Shown here: one piece after another, positions 44,550 through 52,850 of the stretch
Layout of the letters: the number at the start of each line of letters is the position of its first letter
How positions within the stretch are numbered: position 1 is the stretch's first letter
Source of the DNA: Rhizobium sp. R635
GTDB lineage: Bacteria > Pseudomonadota > Alphaproteobacteria > Rhizobiales > Rhizobiaceae
DNA length: 64,000 nucleotides
Reading direction: 5' to 3'
Assembly (NCBI RefSeq): GCF_002211285.1
Contig: NZ_LOKX01000020.1
Coordinates: forward strand, 1 to 64,000
Notes under the pieces: generated by a model
Told to the model about the DNA's origin: nothing
The model's input: the letters and a program-made list of their open reading frames with translations, nothing else
Database searches by the model: none
Translations under genes and position numbers: made by a program

Positions 44550-45870
44550 GGCCCGGACGGTTATCGCCCATGGCGATCTCCGCCGCGTGCAGGTCGGCAA
44601 CCGCTTTGACCAGGCTGAGGCCAAGACCGCTTCCCGTCGTCGTCCGGCTCTTGTCGAGGCGATAGAGGCGCCGGAAAACCTTGTCGCGCTCCTCGGCGGG
44701 GATGCCCGGGCCGCTGTCGGCGACCGACAGGATGGCGCGATTGTCCCGTCGCTGAAGGGAGAGCGTGATGACCGTTCCGGCGGGGCAGTGATTGATGGCG
44801 TTCTCCACCAGATTGGCGATCATCTGCGTCAGCAGATCGCGGTCGCCCCAGACCAGCGCGGAGCAGCGCTCCGCGATCGCCAGAGACTGGCCGGCATCTT
44901 CGGCGACGTCGGCATAGACCTCGGAGATGACCGCGAGCACATCGTCGATGTCGGTCGCCTGGAAACGCTCCTTGCGGGCGCCGGCCTCGATCTGGGAAAT
45001 GCGCAGAAGGGCTGCGAAAGTGGCGTTGATCCGGTCGCTCTCGCTTCTGGCTTCGTCGAGAAGAGCGGAAATGTCGAGCTGCCGGTCGTTTCGCTCTGCT
45101 GCGGCATCGAGCGTCAGGCGCAGCCTGTTGAGCGGCGTCTTCAGATCGTGGGCGATATCCGTGCTGACCTGCCGCATGCTCTCGACCAATGTCTGCAGCC
45201 GTTCCAGGGCGGCGTTGATCTGGATCGCCACCGTATCGAGATCGTCGCCGTTTCCGGTGATCGGAATGCGGGCCTGGAGCGCGCCGTGGGCGACGTCGTT
45301 CATGGTGTTGGCAACCCTGTCGAGCCTCGCCTGGGCGCGAAACGCCAGGAAGACGCCGCCGCCGATGGCGGTCGCGACAGCGATTGCGGCGGCCCATTCG
45401 AAGCTCACCAGGACGATGCGCAGCATCTCGTCGACGTCGTTGAAGTTTTCGGCGACGACGAGCGTATAGGGCCCGATCGTCGAGACCTGCATGCGGTAGC
45501 GTTCATGCCCTTTCAGCCCGACGTCGCGCGAGGTGACGGTATAGACGCCGTTCGGGATGCGGGGTGCTGCGAAATTGCCGGCAAGCTTGCGCCCGCCCGC
45601 ATCCATCAGCGAGTAAAGCCCATCGGAGGTCGACTGGAAGCTCGCATAATTGTTCAGCGTATCGATGAGATCCTCGGTGTCGTGCGGCTGGTAGGCGGAG
45701 GCGATCAGCGAATTCATCTCGTGGAGCGATTGTTCCAGGTCGCGCTCCAGCCCGACGCGCAGCATGTGATACATGATCGCGCCGCTGAAGATGAAGGTGA
45801 CGACAAAGAGCACGCCGAAGGTGACGGCAAGCCGGAACGGCGTGCTCCTGCGCAGCTTAGCGAGGCGCAT
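44473..45870 (-). CDS. Sensor histidine kinase
   Basis: The 465-residue kinase has two membrane helices (about 14-37 and 152-177) around a periplasmic sensor of ~115 residues, then HAMP (~178-230). HisKA carries H241 in STDIAHDLKTPLNRLRL. The HATPase domain has N-box LVENAINHCP and G-boxes SVADSGPGIP and GSGLGLSLVKAV. The start at 45870 overlaps the response regulator stop by 14 bp. The 3' end overlaps the GT25 gene. Stimulus unknown. Confidence 0.92.
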   Translation of the reverse strand: MRLAKLRRSTPFRLAVTFGVLFVVTFIFSGAIMYHMLRVGLERDLEQSLHEMNSLIASAYQPHDTEDLIDTLNNYASFQSTSDGLYSLMDAGGRKLAGNFAAPRIPNGVYTVTSRDVGLKGHERYRMQVSTIGPYTLVVAENFNDVDEMLRIVLVSFEWAAAIAVATAIGGGVFLAFRAQARLDRVANTMNDVAHGALQARIPITGNGDDLDTVAIQINAALERLQTLVESMRQVSTDIAHDLKTPLNRLRLTLDAAAERNDRQLDISALLDEARSESDRINATFAALLRISQIEAGARKERFQATDIDDVLAVISEVYADVAEDAGQSLAIAERCSALVWGDRDLLTQMIANLVENAINHCPAGTVITLSLQRRDNRAILSVADSGPGIPAEERDKVFRRLYRLDKSRTTTGSGLGLSLVKAVADLHAAEIAMGDNRPGLTVSIGFPLLQAHLSSLSSSTPPVG

Positions 45871-46534
45871 GCAGGCTGTATCCGGTGTTGCGAACCGTGT
45901 GGAGAAGCGGTGTCTCGAACGGCTTGTCGATCTTCGCCCGCAGCCGGCTGACATGGGTCTCCACCACGCTGGTCTTCGGATCGAAGTGAAAGTCCCAGAC
46001 CCGCTCCAGCAGCATGGTCTTGGTGATGACCCTGCCTTCGCCGCGCATCAGCACCTCGAGCAGGGTAAATTCGCGCGGCTGCAGCTCGATGATCTGCCCG
46101 GCGCGGCGGGCCTCGCGGCGGATGAGATCGAGCTCGAGATCGGCAACCTTCAGCACGGTCTTCTGCTCCTGCACCGGCGGCCGGCGGCCGAGCGCATTGA
46201 CGCGGGCCAGAAGCTCGGAGAAGGCGAAGGGTTTGGTGAGATAATCGTCCCCGCCCGCTTCCAGCCCCTCGACGCGGTCGTCCACCCCGCCGATCGACGT
46301 CAGAAACAGCGCCGGCGTGCCGATCCTGGCGGCGCGAAGCGAGCGGACGATGGCAAGGCCATCGAGGCCGGGAAGCATGCGATCGACGACGATGACGTCA
46401 TAGGCTTCCCGCTGCGCCTGAAACAGGCTGTCGCGGCCATCGGCGAACACGTCGCAGACATGGCCTGCCTCGGAAAAACCCTTGGAGACATAGTCCGACG
46501 TCTTGGCGTCGTCCTCGATAAGCAGGATTTTCAT
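45857..46534 (-). CDS. OmpR/PhoB family response regulator
   Basis: The 225-residue regulator has a receiver domain (residues 1-115) with the acidic pair E7-D8-D9, phosphorylation site D51 in VVDRMLPGLDG, and the conserved lysine in DYLTKPF. The C-terminal winged helix follows (~128-222, LELQPREFTLLEVLMRGEGRVITKTMLLERVWDFHFDPKTSVVETHVSRLRAKID). It precedes and overlaps its cognate sensor kinase. It is similar in type to QseB/TctD-like pairs. Confidence 0.94.
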   Translation of the reverse strand: MKILLIEDDAKTSDYVSKGFSEAGHVCDVFADGRDSLFQAQREAYDVIVVDRMLPGLDGLAIVRSLRAARIGTPALFLTSIGGVDDRVEGLEAGGDDYLTKPFAFSELLARVNALGRRPPVQEQKTVLKVADLELDLIRREARRAGQIIELQPREFTLLEVLMRGEGRVITKTMLLERVWDFHFDPKTSVVETHVSRLRAKIDKPFETPLLHTVRNTGYSLHAPR

Positions 46535-46763
46535 CAGCCCGATCGTTCCCGCATGTGTGAGGGTAAAACCTAGCCGAGGGCATGCCCCTGCCACAACATA
46601 CGGATTGGTAAGGTTGGGCCGCGTCACCGCGAGGCCGGCCGGCGCACGATTGAGCGGGCGAATTGCCGTCATCTAAACGTCCAATTTGAGCGGATATCTT
46701 GCTGCAATCATAACTTGTCCGGTGTCATCCTGCCGGAACGATCCCGATTTCGCCGGAGGCAGA

Positions 46764-48260
46764 ATGAAGTGGTGCTCGGAAAGCATAATACGGTCGGGCG
46801 CCCGGCTGCTTGTTTTGCTCATGCTCCCGGTGTTGTTGCATTCGCCCGCTCGTGCGTTGGACGACTTGCCCGATGACTATACGTTCGTTCCGCGTTGCGG
46901 CGGAATTTACGATCTATGCGGTTACGCCCATCGCCAGGACGAACATGAGTTGATCCCGAAGCGCTACGAACGGGTCACGATGTTCTCCGAAGGGCTCGCA
47001 GCCGTGCGCATCGACGGCCTTTTCGGCTATATCGATAAGACCGGCAAGGTCGTCATCGAACCGCGCTTCGATGTGGCCGGTCCCTTTCATGAGGGGTTTG
47101 CAGAAATACTCGTGGGCCAGAAGACGGGTGTCATCGCGAGAAACGGCGATATCGTGCTGCAGCCGCAATTCAAGCGCTCAATTCCGCTGAACGATGACAT
47201 TATCCTGGTGCAAAGCGGGATCTACAGTTCGTCTATGGACACCGAATTCGCGACCCTCGGGACGGCGTTCGGCTTGTATGGTTTGCCTATGTCACGCGGC
47301 ACATGGGGCTTATATCGGCTGGGCAAAGGTTGGCTGACTGCCGACAGCTATGAATTCAAGCCCTTCGGAAAATCTCTCTGGGCTCGCGATATGAGCGCTG
47401 AGAAACCTCTCTTCGGCGTGATGGGGATAGACGGCAAATGGCTGGTGCAGCCGGCATTCGATGCCGTCCAGGGCCTGCAGGACGGCCGGGCCGTGGTATC
47501 CGTCAATGTCGGGGAGCGCCAGAGGTCGCGTCTGCTCAGCGGGGCTGTCGACGCCGAGGGAAAAGTCGTCATTCCTCTTCGATATGACGGGTTGAGCTTC
47601 TGGGCTAAGGGCTATTCGGTCGTGCGGCTCAACGGGCGGGAGGGCTTCATGGACATCAGAGGCGGCCTTCTGGGAGGCAGGTTCTTCGATAAGGTCGAGC
47701 GCGACCTTGAACAAAATCCCTTTAAAGTGCTTCTCGATGGGCAGTGGTTCGGCATCAGTCGCGACGGAAGTCTCGGAGAAGTCCCCGTCGATGTTCTGAA
47801 GGAGAAACTGGCCCGTGCGGGCCGGACGAGCGAAGCTCCTAAACCGCTGAAAAACACCCAATGCGATAATGGTGTTTCGATCGTGTCCAGAGACAGCCTA
47901 TGGGGTCTGGAAGGACCGGATGGACACATTCTCATCGAGCCGAAATACGAAGCAATCTCGTGTTTTCACAAGGGGGTTGCGTGGGTTCCTGATTCAGACC
48001 GACGGCTCTGGTGCCCGGTCGGACCGGACGGAAAAGTTCGCAGCAAGCCCGATTGCCGCACGACTTACTACGCCGTGGATTCCCCACATTACTATCCGGA
48101 GGCATTCGATTCCGATCCTTTCAGGAGCAGCTTGCTGTGGATGCAGGCCTTCCTGAAGCATGGTTTGGATCCCAGACATCAGCCGCCACGATTGATGGGG
48201 GGAAAGCAAGATATCAAGCCGTTCTTTGTTAACTGCGGCGATCGCAGCCCCTGCGAATAA
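46764..48260 (+). CDS. Secreted WG-repeat protein
   Basis: The 498-residue protein has a signal peptide (residues ~1-30) and repeated WG-type motifs in its mature part. Examples are YERVTMFSEGLAAVRIDGLFGYIDKTGKVVIEPRFDVAGPFHEGFAEI and GVMGIDGKWLVQPAFDAVQGLQDGRAVV. WG (KWG) repeats form a beta-propeller-like scaffold of unknown role. GGAGG before the ATG sets the start at 46764. Codon use looks slightly less GC-biased than the neighbours. It diverges from the two-component genes (229-bp gap). Confidence 0.82.
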   Translation: MKWCSESIIRSGARLLVLLMLPVLLHSPARALDDLPDDYTFVPRCGGIYDLCGYAHRQDEHELIPKRYERVTMFSEGLAAVRIDGLFGYIDKTGKVVIEPRFDVAGPFHEGFAEILVGQKTGVIARNGDIVLQPQFKRSIPLNDDIILVQSGIYSSSMDTEFATLGTAFGLYGLPMSRGTWGLYRLGKGWLTADSYEFKPFGKSLWARDMSAEKPLFGVMGIDGKWLVQPAFDAVQGLQDGRAVVSVNVGERQRSRLLSGAVDAEGKVVIPLRYDGLSFWAKGYSVVRLNGREGFMDIRGGLLGGRFFDKVERDLEQNPFKVLLDGQWFGISRDGSLGEVPVDVLKEKLARAGRTSEAPKPLKNTQCDNGVSIVSRDSLWGLEGPDGHILIEPKYEAISCFHKGVAWVPDSDRRLWCPVGPDGKVRSKPDCRTTYYAVDSPHYYPEAFDSDPFRSSLLWMQAFLKHGLDPRHQPPRLMGGKQDIKPFFVNCGDRSPCE

Positions 48261-48283
48261 GATCATTTTGCCGCTTCTGTTCT

Positions 48284-48871
48284 TCACCGTCTCGCGCTGA
48301 CCGTCAGCCAACGGGTCGGCTTGCCGTCATAGCCGCCACCGTCGCGTTCACCGATGGCGATATCGCGCCAGCCGCCTTTCGTCAGCAGGTCCGACAGCCA
48401 GTCGGCGGAGGGGTAGTTGTAGTAGCGCCCGAGGCCGTCATGGCCTTCGGCGTCTCCGGCCTTGAAGCTCGCGTGGAGGAGGCCGCCCGGTCTCAGGGCG
48501 CGGCGGATGCGGGCGAAGACGTCGGGCAGTTCGGGCCGGGGGACATGGAGGAGGCTGGCATGCGCCCAGGCGCCGTCATAGGCGTTTTCGGCGTCGAGAT
48601 CCTGGAACAGCATGACCTTCACGGGCCTGCCGATCCGTGCCTCGGCCTGCCTTGCGAGTTCGGCCGAGCCGTCGGTCGGCGTCACGTCGAAGCCTTGCGA
48701 GAGCATATAGGCGCTGTCCTGCCCGCCGCCGCAGCCGAGTTCGAGGATTGCGGCGCCTGGCGGAAGCCTTGCCAGGAAGGCGTCGAGCTCGTCTTTCGGC
48801 AGGTCGCGGGCCCGGTTGGCGTAAATCTCGGCGTTTTCCCTGTAGAAGGCGGAGGTGGTCTCATTGGGCAT
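48284..48871 (-). CDS. Class I SAM-dependent methyltransferase
   Basis: The 195-residue protein has the SAM motif I ILELGCGGGQDSAYML (residues 42-57), motif II around VTPTDGSAELARQAEARIG, and post-motif IV YDGAWAHASLLHVP. It belongs to the Methyltransf_11/25 group. The start at MPNETTSAFYRE overlaps the end of the ParE toxin gene by 11 bp; the longer frame is antisense-like and rejected. It is probably cotranscribed behind the toxin-antitoxin pair. Substrate unknown. Confidence 0.87.
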   Translation of the reverse strand: MPNETTSAFYRENAEIYANRARDLPKDELDAFLARLPPGAAILELGCGGGQDSAYMLSQGFDVTPTDGSAELARQAEARIGRPVKVMLFQDLDAENAYDGAWAHASLLHVPRPELPDVFARIRRALRPGGLLHASFKAGDAEGHDGLGRYYNYPSADWLSDLLTKGGWRDIAIGERDGGGYDGKPTRWLTVSARR

Positions 48872-49196
48872 GCGGCTTCTGCGATCCTGATCGTCGGGCG
48901 GATTGAAGATGTCTATCGGGAAGCCGGTCGGCGCCGATAATGTCGAGGACGAGAATGCCGTCCGGTATTTCGCGGTAGAAGGCGACATGGCGCATGTGAA
49001 GGAGGCGGCGAAGGCCGGCGCCGAGTTCGTCGCATCGGTCTCCCATCGAAGGCGCGCGCGAGAGAAGCACGAAGATCCTGTCCCAGTCGAGAAGATAGGC
49101 GTCGGCCTGCGCCTCGCCGAAATGCAGATTGGCATATTCGTCGATGCCTGACAGCACGGCGTCCGCCGTTTGGGTCAGCCTATAGGTAGGTATCAC
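48861..49196 (-). CDS. parE: RelE/ParE family toxin
   Basis: The 111-residue protein is a type II ParE toxin: YRLTQTADAVLSGIDEYANLHFGEAQADAYLLDW, MGDRCDELGAGLRRLLHMRHVAFYREIPDGILVLDIIGADRLPDRHL. Type II ParE toxins poison DNA gyrase. Its start overlaps the stop of the antitoxin gene by 17 bp. The C-terminal LPDRHL is close to ParE C-termini, followed by a ~13-residue tail that overlaps the methyltransferase start. Family call firm, symbol by analogy. Confidence 0.87.
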   Translation of the reverse strand: MIPTYRLTQTADAVLSGIDEYANLHFGEAQADAYLLDWDRIFVLLSRAPSMGDRCDELGAGLRRLLHMRHVAFYREIPDGILVLDIIGADRLPDRHLQSARRSGSQKPHAQ

Positions 49197-49431
49197 GCAG
49201 CTTTGCCTTCGTTTCCAACAGGATATCGGGAATGCGCCGGTCGCTGACGCCGCTCTCCTCGGCTTCTCTCAGAATGTCGCGCAGTTCTTCGTCGTCGAGT
49301 TTTCGATGGTCCTGGTCCTTGACGATCAGCTCGGCCAGGAATGCGTCGGCACTGTCGTATCTGCCGCTTGCGACACGGCGCGCGACGTAATCCGCCAGAT
49401 CATCCGGTAGCGAGATCGTCATTTTCGCCAT
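49180..49431 (-). CDS. parD: ParD-type antitoxin
   Basis: The 83-residue protein has a ribbon-helix-helix domain: MTISLPDDLADYVARRVASGRYDSADAFLAELI. An acidic helix follows, DDEELRDILREAEESGVSDRRIPDILLETKAKL, the part that covers the toxin. The start at 49431 (MAKMTIS) or the next ATG at 49422 is likely; neither has a strong ribosome site. It precedes and overlaps ParE, the normal order for this pair. Confidence 0.88.
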   Translation of the reverse strand: MAKMTISLPDDLADYVARRVASGRYDSADAFLAELIVKDQDHRKLDDEELRDILREAEESGVSDRRIPDILLETKAKLRDTYL

Positions 49432-49513
49432 TGAATTTAGCACCATCCGCACATGCCCCATCTTGTGATAGAGGCGTTGCGGCCCGCCGTCGAGCACTTG
49501 GGTCACATGCGGG

Positions 49514-49600
49514 TCAGTCTTTTTTGCCGATGTAGACGACGCGCTCCAGGCCCTTGAAATGGGCATCGCATGTCAGGATATCGGCATTGTGGCGCTTTCG
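49514..49600 (-). pseudogene. PIN-domain (VapC-type) C-terminal remnant
   Basis: Translated on the minus strand, the segment ends NADILTCDAHFKGLERVVYIGKKD and a stop. This resembles the last strand of PIN-domain toxins, with the acidic residue in DAHF. The upstream part of the same frame is compositional noise with no VapC N-terminus, so only the tail of a gene remains. It lies directly behind ilvE and next to the ParDE pair, which suggests repeated toxin-antitoxin insertion here. Confidence 0.45.
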
Positions 49601-49691
49601 GGAACCAGCATCAGCCCGACGGCTTGCAGGCGAGGCCGGGAGCGGCGCCCACCATGCCGGTGTCAGCGCCGCCATTTGCGTGGTCTGGAGT

Positions 49692-50792
49692 TCAGGCCGT
49701 GATGAGGCGCGTCCAGCCGTGCTCATCGTTCGTCACGCCCTTCTGCAGGCCGACGAGCTGCTGGCGCAGGTCGCTGGTCAGCTTGCCGGTCTGTCCGTCT
49801 CCGACCAGAAACTCGCCGCCGGCATGCCGAACCAGGCCGATGCCGGCCAGCACCGCGGCAGTGCCGCAAGCGAAGGCTTCGACGAGCCTGCCGCTGGCGG
49901 CATCCTCCTGCCATTCCGTGAAGGAGTAGGGACGCTGCTCCACGCGCAGGCCCCGTTCTTCTGCGAGCACGATGACGGAGGCGCGGGTGATGCCCGGCAG
50001 GATCGTGCCGCCGAGGGGCGGGGTCACGACCGATCCATCGTTCATCACGAAGAAGACGTTCATGCCGCCGAGTTCTTCGACCCAGCGATGCTCCGCGGCA
50101 TCCAGGAAGACGACCTGATCGCAGCCCTTCTTCGCGGCTTCCGCTTGCGCCACGAGGCTGGCCGCGTAGTTTCCGCCGCATTTCGCAGCGCCGGTGCCGC
50201 CGCTGGCCGCACGGGTATATTCGGTCTCGACCCAAAGGGAGACGGCCTTCGCGCCGCCCTTGAAGTAGGCGCCGACCGGAGAGGCGATGATGCAGAAGAT
50301 ATATTCCTGAGCCGGACGAACCCCGAGAAACGCCTCGTTGGCGAACATGAAGGGGCGGAGGTAAAGGCTGGCGTCGCCGGACGGTATCCAGTTCTTATCG
50401 ACCCGGACCAGCTCTTCGACGGCCTTCAGGAAAAGCTCTTCCGGTACTTCAGGCATCGCCATGCGGGCAGCCGACTGAGCGAAGCGGCGGGCGTTTTCTT
50501 CCGGCCGGAAGAGCAGGATGCGGCCGTCGTCGGCCTTGTAGGCCTTCATGCCTTCGAAGATTTCCTGGGCGTAGTGCAGCACGGCGCTTGCCGGATCGAG
50601 TTCCAGCGGGCGGCGCGGCGTCACCTTCGCATCGTGCCAGCCCTTGTCGGCCGTCCAGCGCGCCAGCACCATATGATCGGTGAAGATCTTGCCGAAGCCG
50701 GGTGTTTCCAGTGCCTTGATGCGATCGGCGTCGGGGACGGGAGACTTGTGGAATTCGATTGTGATTTCAGGAGAGGTCGACGTCGCGGTCAT
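49692..50792 (-). CDS. ilvE: Branched-chain amino acid aminotransferase
   Basis: The 366-residue fold-type IV PLP enzyme transfers an amino group between branched-chain 2-oxoacids and glutamate. Family II BCAT features are GTGAAKCGGNYAASLVAQ, DAAEHRWVEELGGMNVFFV, and the PLP-phosphate site LPGITRASVIVLAEERGLRVEQR; the length is that of class IV BCAT. The start at MTATSTSPE has AAGGTG just upstream; the in-frame ATG 21 bp earlier is less likely. It belongs to the same pathway as ilvIH and ilvC of this window. Confidence 0.93.
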   Translation of the reverse strand: MTATSTSPEITIEFHKSPVPDADRIKALETPGFGKIFTDHMVLARWTADKGWHDAKVTPRRPLELDPASAVLHYAQEIFEGMKAYKADDGRILLFRPEENARRFAQSAARMAMPEVPEELFLKAVEELVRVDKNWIPSGDASLYLRPFMFANEAFLGVRPAQEYIFCIIASPVGAYFKGGAKAVSLWVETEYTRAASGGTGAAKCGGNYAASLVAQAEAAKKGCDQVVFLDAAEHRWVEELGGMNVFFVMNDGSVVTPPLGGTILPGITRASVIVLAEERGLRVEQRPYSFTEWQEDAASGRLVEAFACGTAAVLAGIGLVRHAGGEFLVGDGQTGKLTSDLRQQLVGLQKGVTNDEHGWTRLITA

Positions 50793-51088
50793 GCTGGCAC
50801 CTTGATAGTCCATTGAATAATGGGCGGCACACTACTTCCCCCGGGCCGGTTTTGGAAAGGTCTGAATCGGCCGGTTTCGGCTTTTTGATGAGAGGAATAA
50901 TCGCTCGAAGCGGCGAGGCAACGGGCAGGGCATTTGCGTGAAACCTCCAACGTCTGCCCAATTGGCCCGCGCTTTCGAATGCCGGGTCTCCAAACTTTGT
51001 CGCAGTGACAGGAAAATAGGTCAGCATTGTTGACATAAATTCCCCCGCGTGATCAGCTGCGGATATTAGAAAATACGAGGAAACATCC

Positions 51089-52309
51089 ATGCTGAACTGG
51101 GACGCAATGTTTGCGACGCGCTCGTCGCGCATGCGCGCTTCGGAAATCCGCGAGCTGCTGAAGCTGCTCGACCGGCCCGACATCATCTCCTTTGCCGGCG
51201 GCATTCCGGACCCGGCGCTGTTTCCGGATCAGGAATTCAAGCAGGCCTATGCCGATATCTTCTCGGGCGCCGCCGTCAATTCGGCGCTGCAATATTCGGT
51301 GAGCGAAGGTTACAAGCCGCTGCGCGAATGGCTGGCCGGGCAGATGGCGGCCCTCGGCATTCCCTGCGATCTTGAAAACGTCTTCATCGTCTCCGGCTCG
51401 CAGCAGGGGCTCGATTATCTCGGCAAGCTCTTCCTGTCGCCAGGTGATACGGCGCTCGTGACCTGGCCGACCTATCTCGGCGCGCTGCAGGCTTTCAATG
51501 CCTATGAGCCGGCCTATGACCAGCTGACGCCTGGCGGCAACCGGACGCCGGAATCCTATCGCGCCGCCGCGGCCGCTGCCGGCGGCAAGGTGAAGTTCGC
51601 CTATCTCTCCACCGATTTCTCCAATCCCACGGGCGAAACCGTCGATCTCGCCGGCCGCAAGCGGGTGCTGGCGCTCGCCGAAGAGCTCGATATTGCCATC
51701 ATCGAGGATGCGGCCTATCAGTCGCTGCGTTACGACGGCGAGCCGATCCCGCCGATCCTGGCGCTCGAAATCGCCGAGAAGGGCCATATCAACGATACGC
51801 GCACGATCTATTGCGGCAGCTTCTCCAAGACGCTGGCCCCCGGCCTTCGCGTCGGCTTCATCGTCGCCAACGCGCCCGTCATCCGCAAGCTGGTGCTGAT
51901 GAAGCAGGCGGCCGACCTGCATTCCTCGACGATCAACCAGATGGCGATATCGGATGTCGCCGTGCGCGGCTTCGACAAGCAGGTCGCCAAGATCAAGGCT
52001 GTGTACAGCCACCGCCGCGACTGCATGCTGGCGGCGCTGGAAAAGTACATGCCTGAGGGCACGAGCTGGACGAAGCCGGAAGGCGGCATGTTCATCTGGA
52101 TCACCTTGCCGGAAGGAATGGACGGCGCCAAGCTTTTGGCAAAATCCCTCGAAACCGCCAAGGTCGCCTTCGTCCCCGGCAAAGCCTTCTTCGCCGACGG
52201 CTCCGGCGCCAACACCTTCCGCGTCAGCTTCTCCTGCGCGAATGAGCAGATGATCGAGGATGGGATTGGTCGGTTGGGGGGGTTGATTGCTGAGGAGATT
52301 GGTGGGTAG
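51089..52309 (+). CDS. PLP-dependent class I/II aminotransferase (LysN/MocR-lacking type)
   Basis: The 406-residue fold-type I aminotransferase has PLP lysine YCGSFSKTLAPGLRVGF and N-terminal FAGGIPDPALFPDQEFKQAYADIF. It groups with 2-aminoadipate or aromatic/valine-pyruvate aminotransferases (LysN-like), and the same PLP fold without the MocR HTH. It diverges from the BCAT gene across 296 bp, in which I see no gene. The substrate is not settled by sequence. Confidence 0.88.
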   Translation: MLNWDAMFATRSSRMRASEIRELLKLLDRPDIISFAGGIPDPALFPDQEFKQAYADIFSGAAVNSALQYSVSEGYKPLREWLAGQMAALGIPCDLENVFIVSGSQQGLDYLGKLFLSPGDTALVTWPTYLGALQAFNAYEPAYDQLTPGGNRTPESYRAAAAAAGGKVKFAYLSTDFSNPTGETVDLAGRKRVLALAEELDIAIIEDAAYQSLRYDGEPIPPILALEIAEKGHINDTRTIYCGSFSKTLAPGLRVGFIVANAPVIRKLVLMKQAADLHSSTINQMAISDVAVRGFDKQVAKIKAVYSHRRDCMLAALEKYMPEGTSWTKPEGGMFIWITLPEGMDGAKLLAKSLETAKVAFVPGKAFFADGSGANTFRVSFSCANEQMIEDGIGRLGGLIAEEIGG

Positions 52310-52378
52310 GTGAGGGCGTATACCCTTCGGCCGATCTTCTGCAGACGTTTTTGGGAAAGGGGACGTTGCCACGATTCC

Positions 52379-52660
52379 GCTTCTCCCCTGCGGGGAGAAG
52401 ATGCCGGCAGGCAGATGAGGGGGTGAGCAGCAAAGCTGCGAATGCGCTGAGCGTAAGCGAAGGGCAACAATGACCGGCGTGCCGTGCAGCCCCCTCATCC
52501 GACCCTACGGGCCACCGACCGGGGTTGAGCCACGGGTCTCAACCCGTCCTTCGGACCCCCGCTGGGGAGAAGAGGGAATCGAGACGTCGCCGCAGGTCCC
52601 TTCTCCCCAGCGGGGAGAAGATGCCGGCAGGCAGATGAGGGGGCCGCACGGCACGCCCTC
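52379..52660. repeat. Triple RIME-type element in a 541-bp gap
   Basis: Three copies alternate in orientation: a rightward copy at about 52379-52435, an inverted copy at about 52490-52575 and another rightward copy at about 52599-52655. Each has the CTTCTCCCC...GGGGAGAAG hairpin and the GCCGGCAGGCAGATGAGGGG block. It is the longest array of these units in the window. Bases 52310-52378 hold nothing recognisable. Confidence 0.7.
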
Positions 52661-52694
52661 TCATTCTTCATTCCTGTGACGTGCACAGCCGGAA

Positions 52695-52800
52695 CGCCCT
52701 TCAAAGAATCGTCGTCCAGCCCTCGTTCGCTGTCTCGCTCTTGCCGTAGCCGACGCGGTCGGCGACGGCGCCGTCGGTGTTGCGCAGAAGCCGCCGGCTC
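52695..52800 (-). other. Possible degenerate coding remnant
   Basis: One minus-strand frame reads RRLLRNTDGAVADRVGYGKSETANEGWTTIL before a stop near 52709. It has a protein-like composition but no start codon or family match I can name. It may be the broken 3' end of a lost gene. Low confidence. Confidence 0.2.
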
Positions 52801-52850
52801 TTTTGTGACGCCTGTCTTCCGCCGTGCAATGGCCGGCTTGCGGGCCGGCG

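Noticed and set aside
50767..51204. A 145-codon minus-strand frame between the two aminotransferase genes
   Set aside because: It overlaps both neighbours, lacks a family match and has shadow-like composition; the gap is better read as a promoter region.
51053..52498. A 481-codon minus-strand frame opposite the PLP aminotransferase
   Set aside because: Antisense shadow of a clear aminotransferase gene with no conserved motif.
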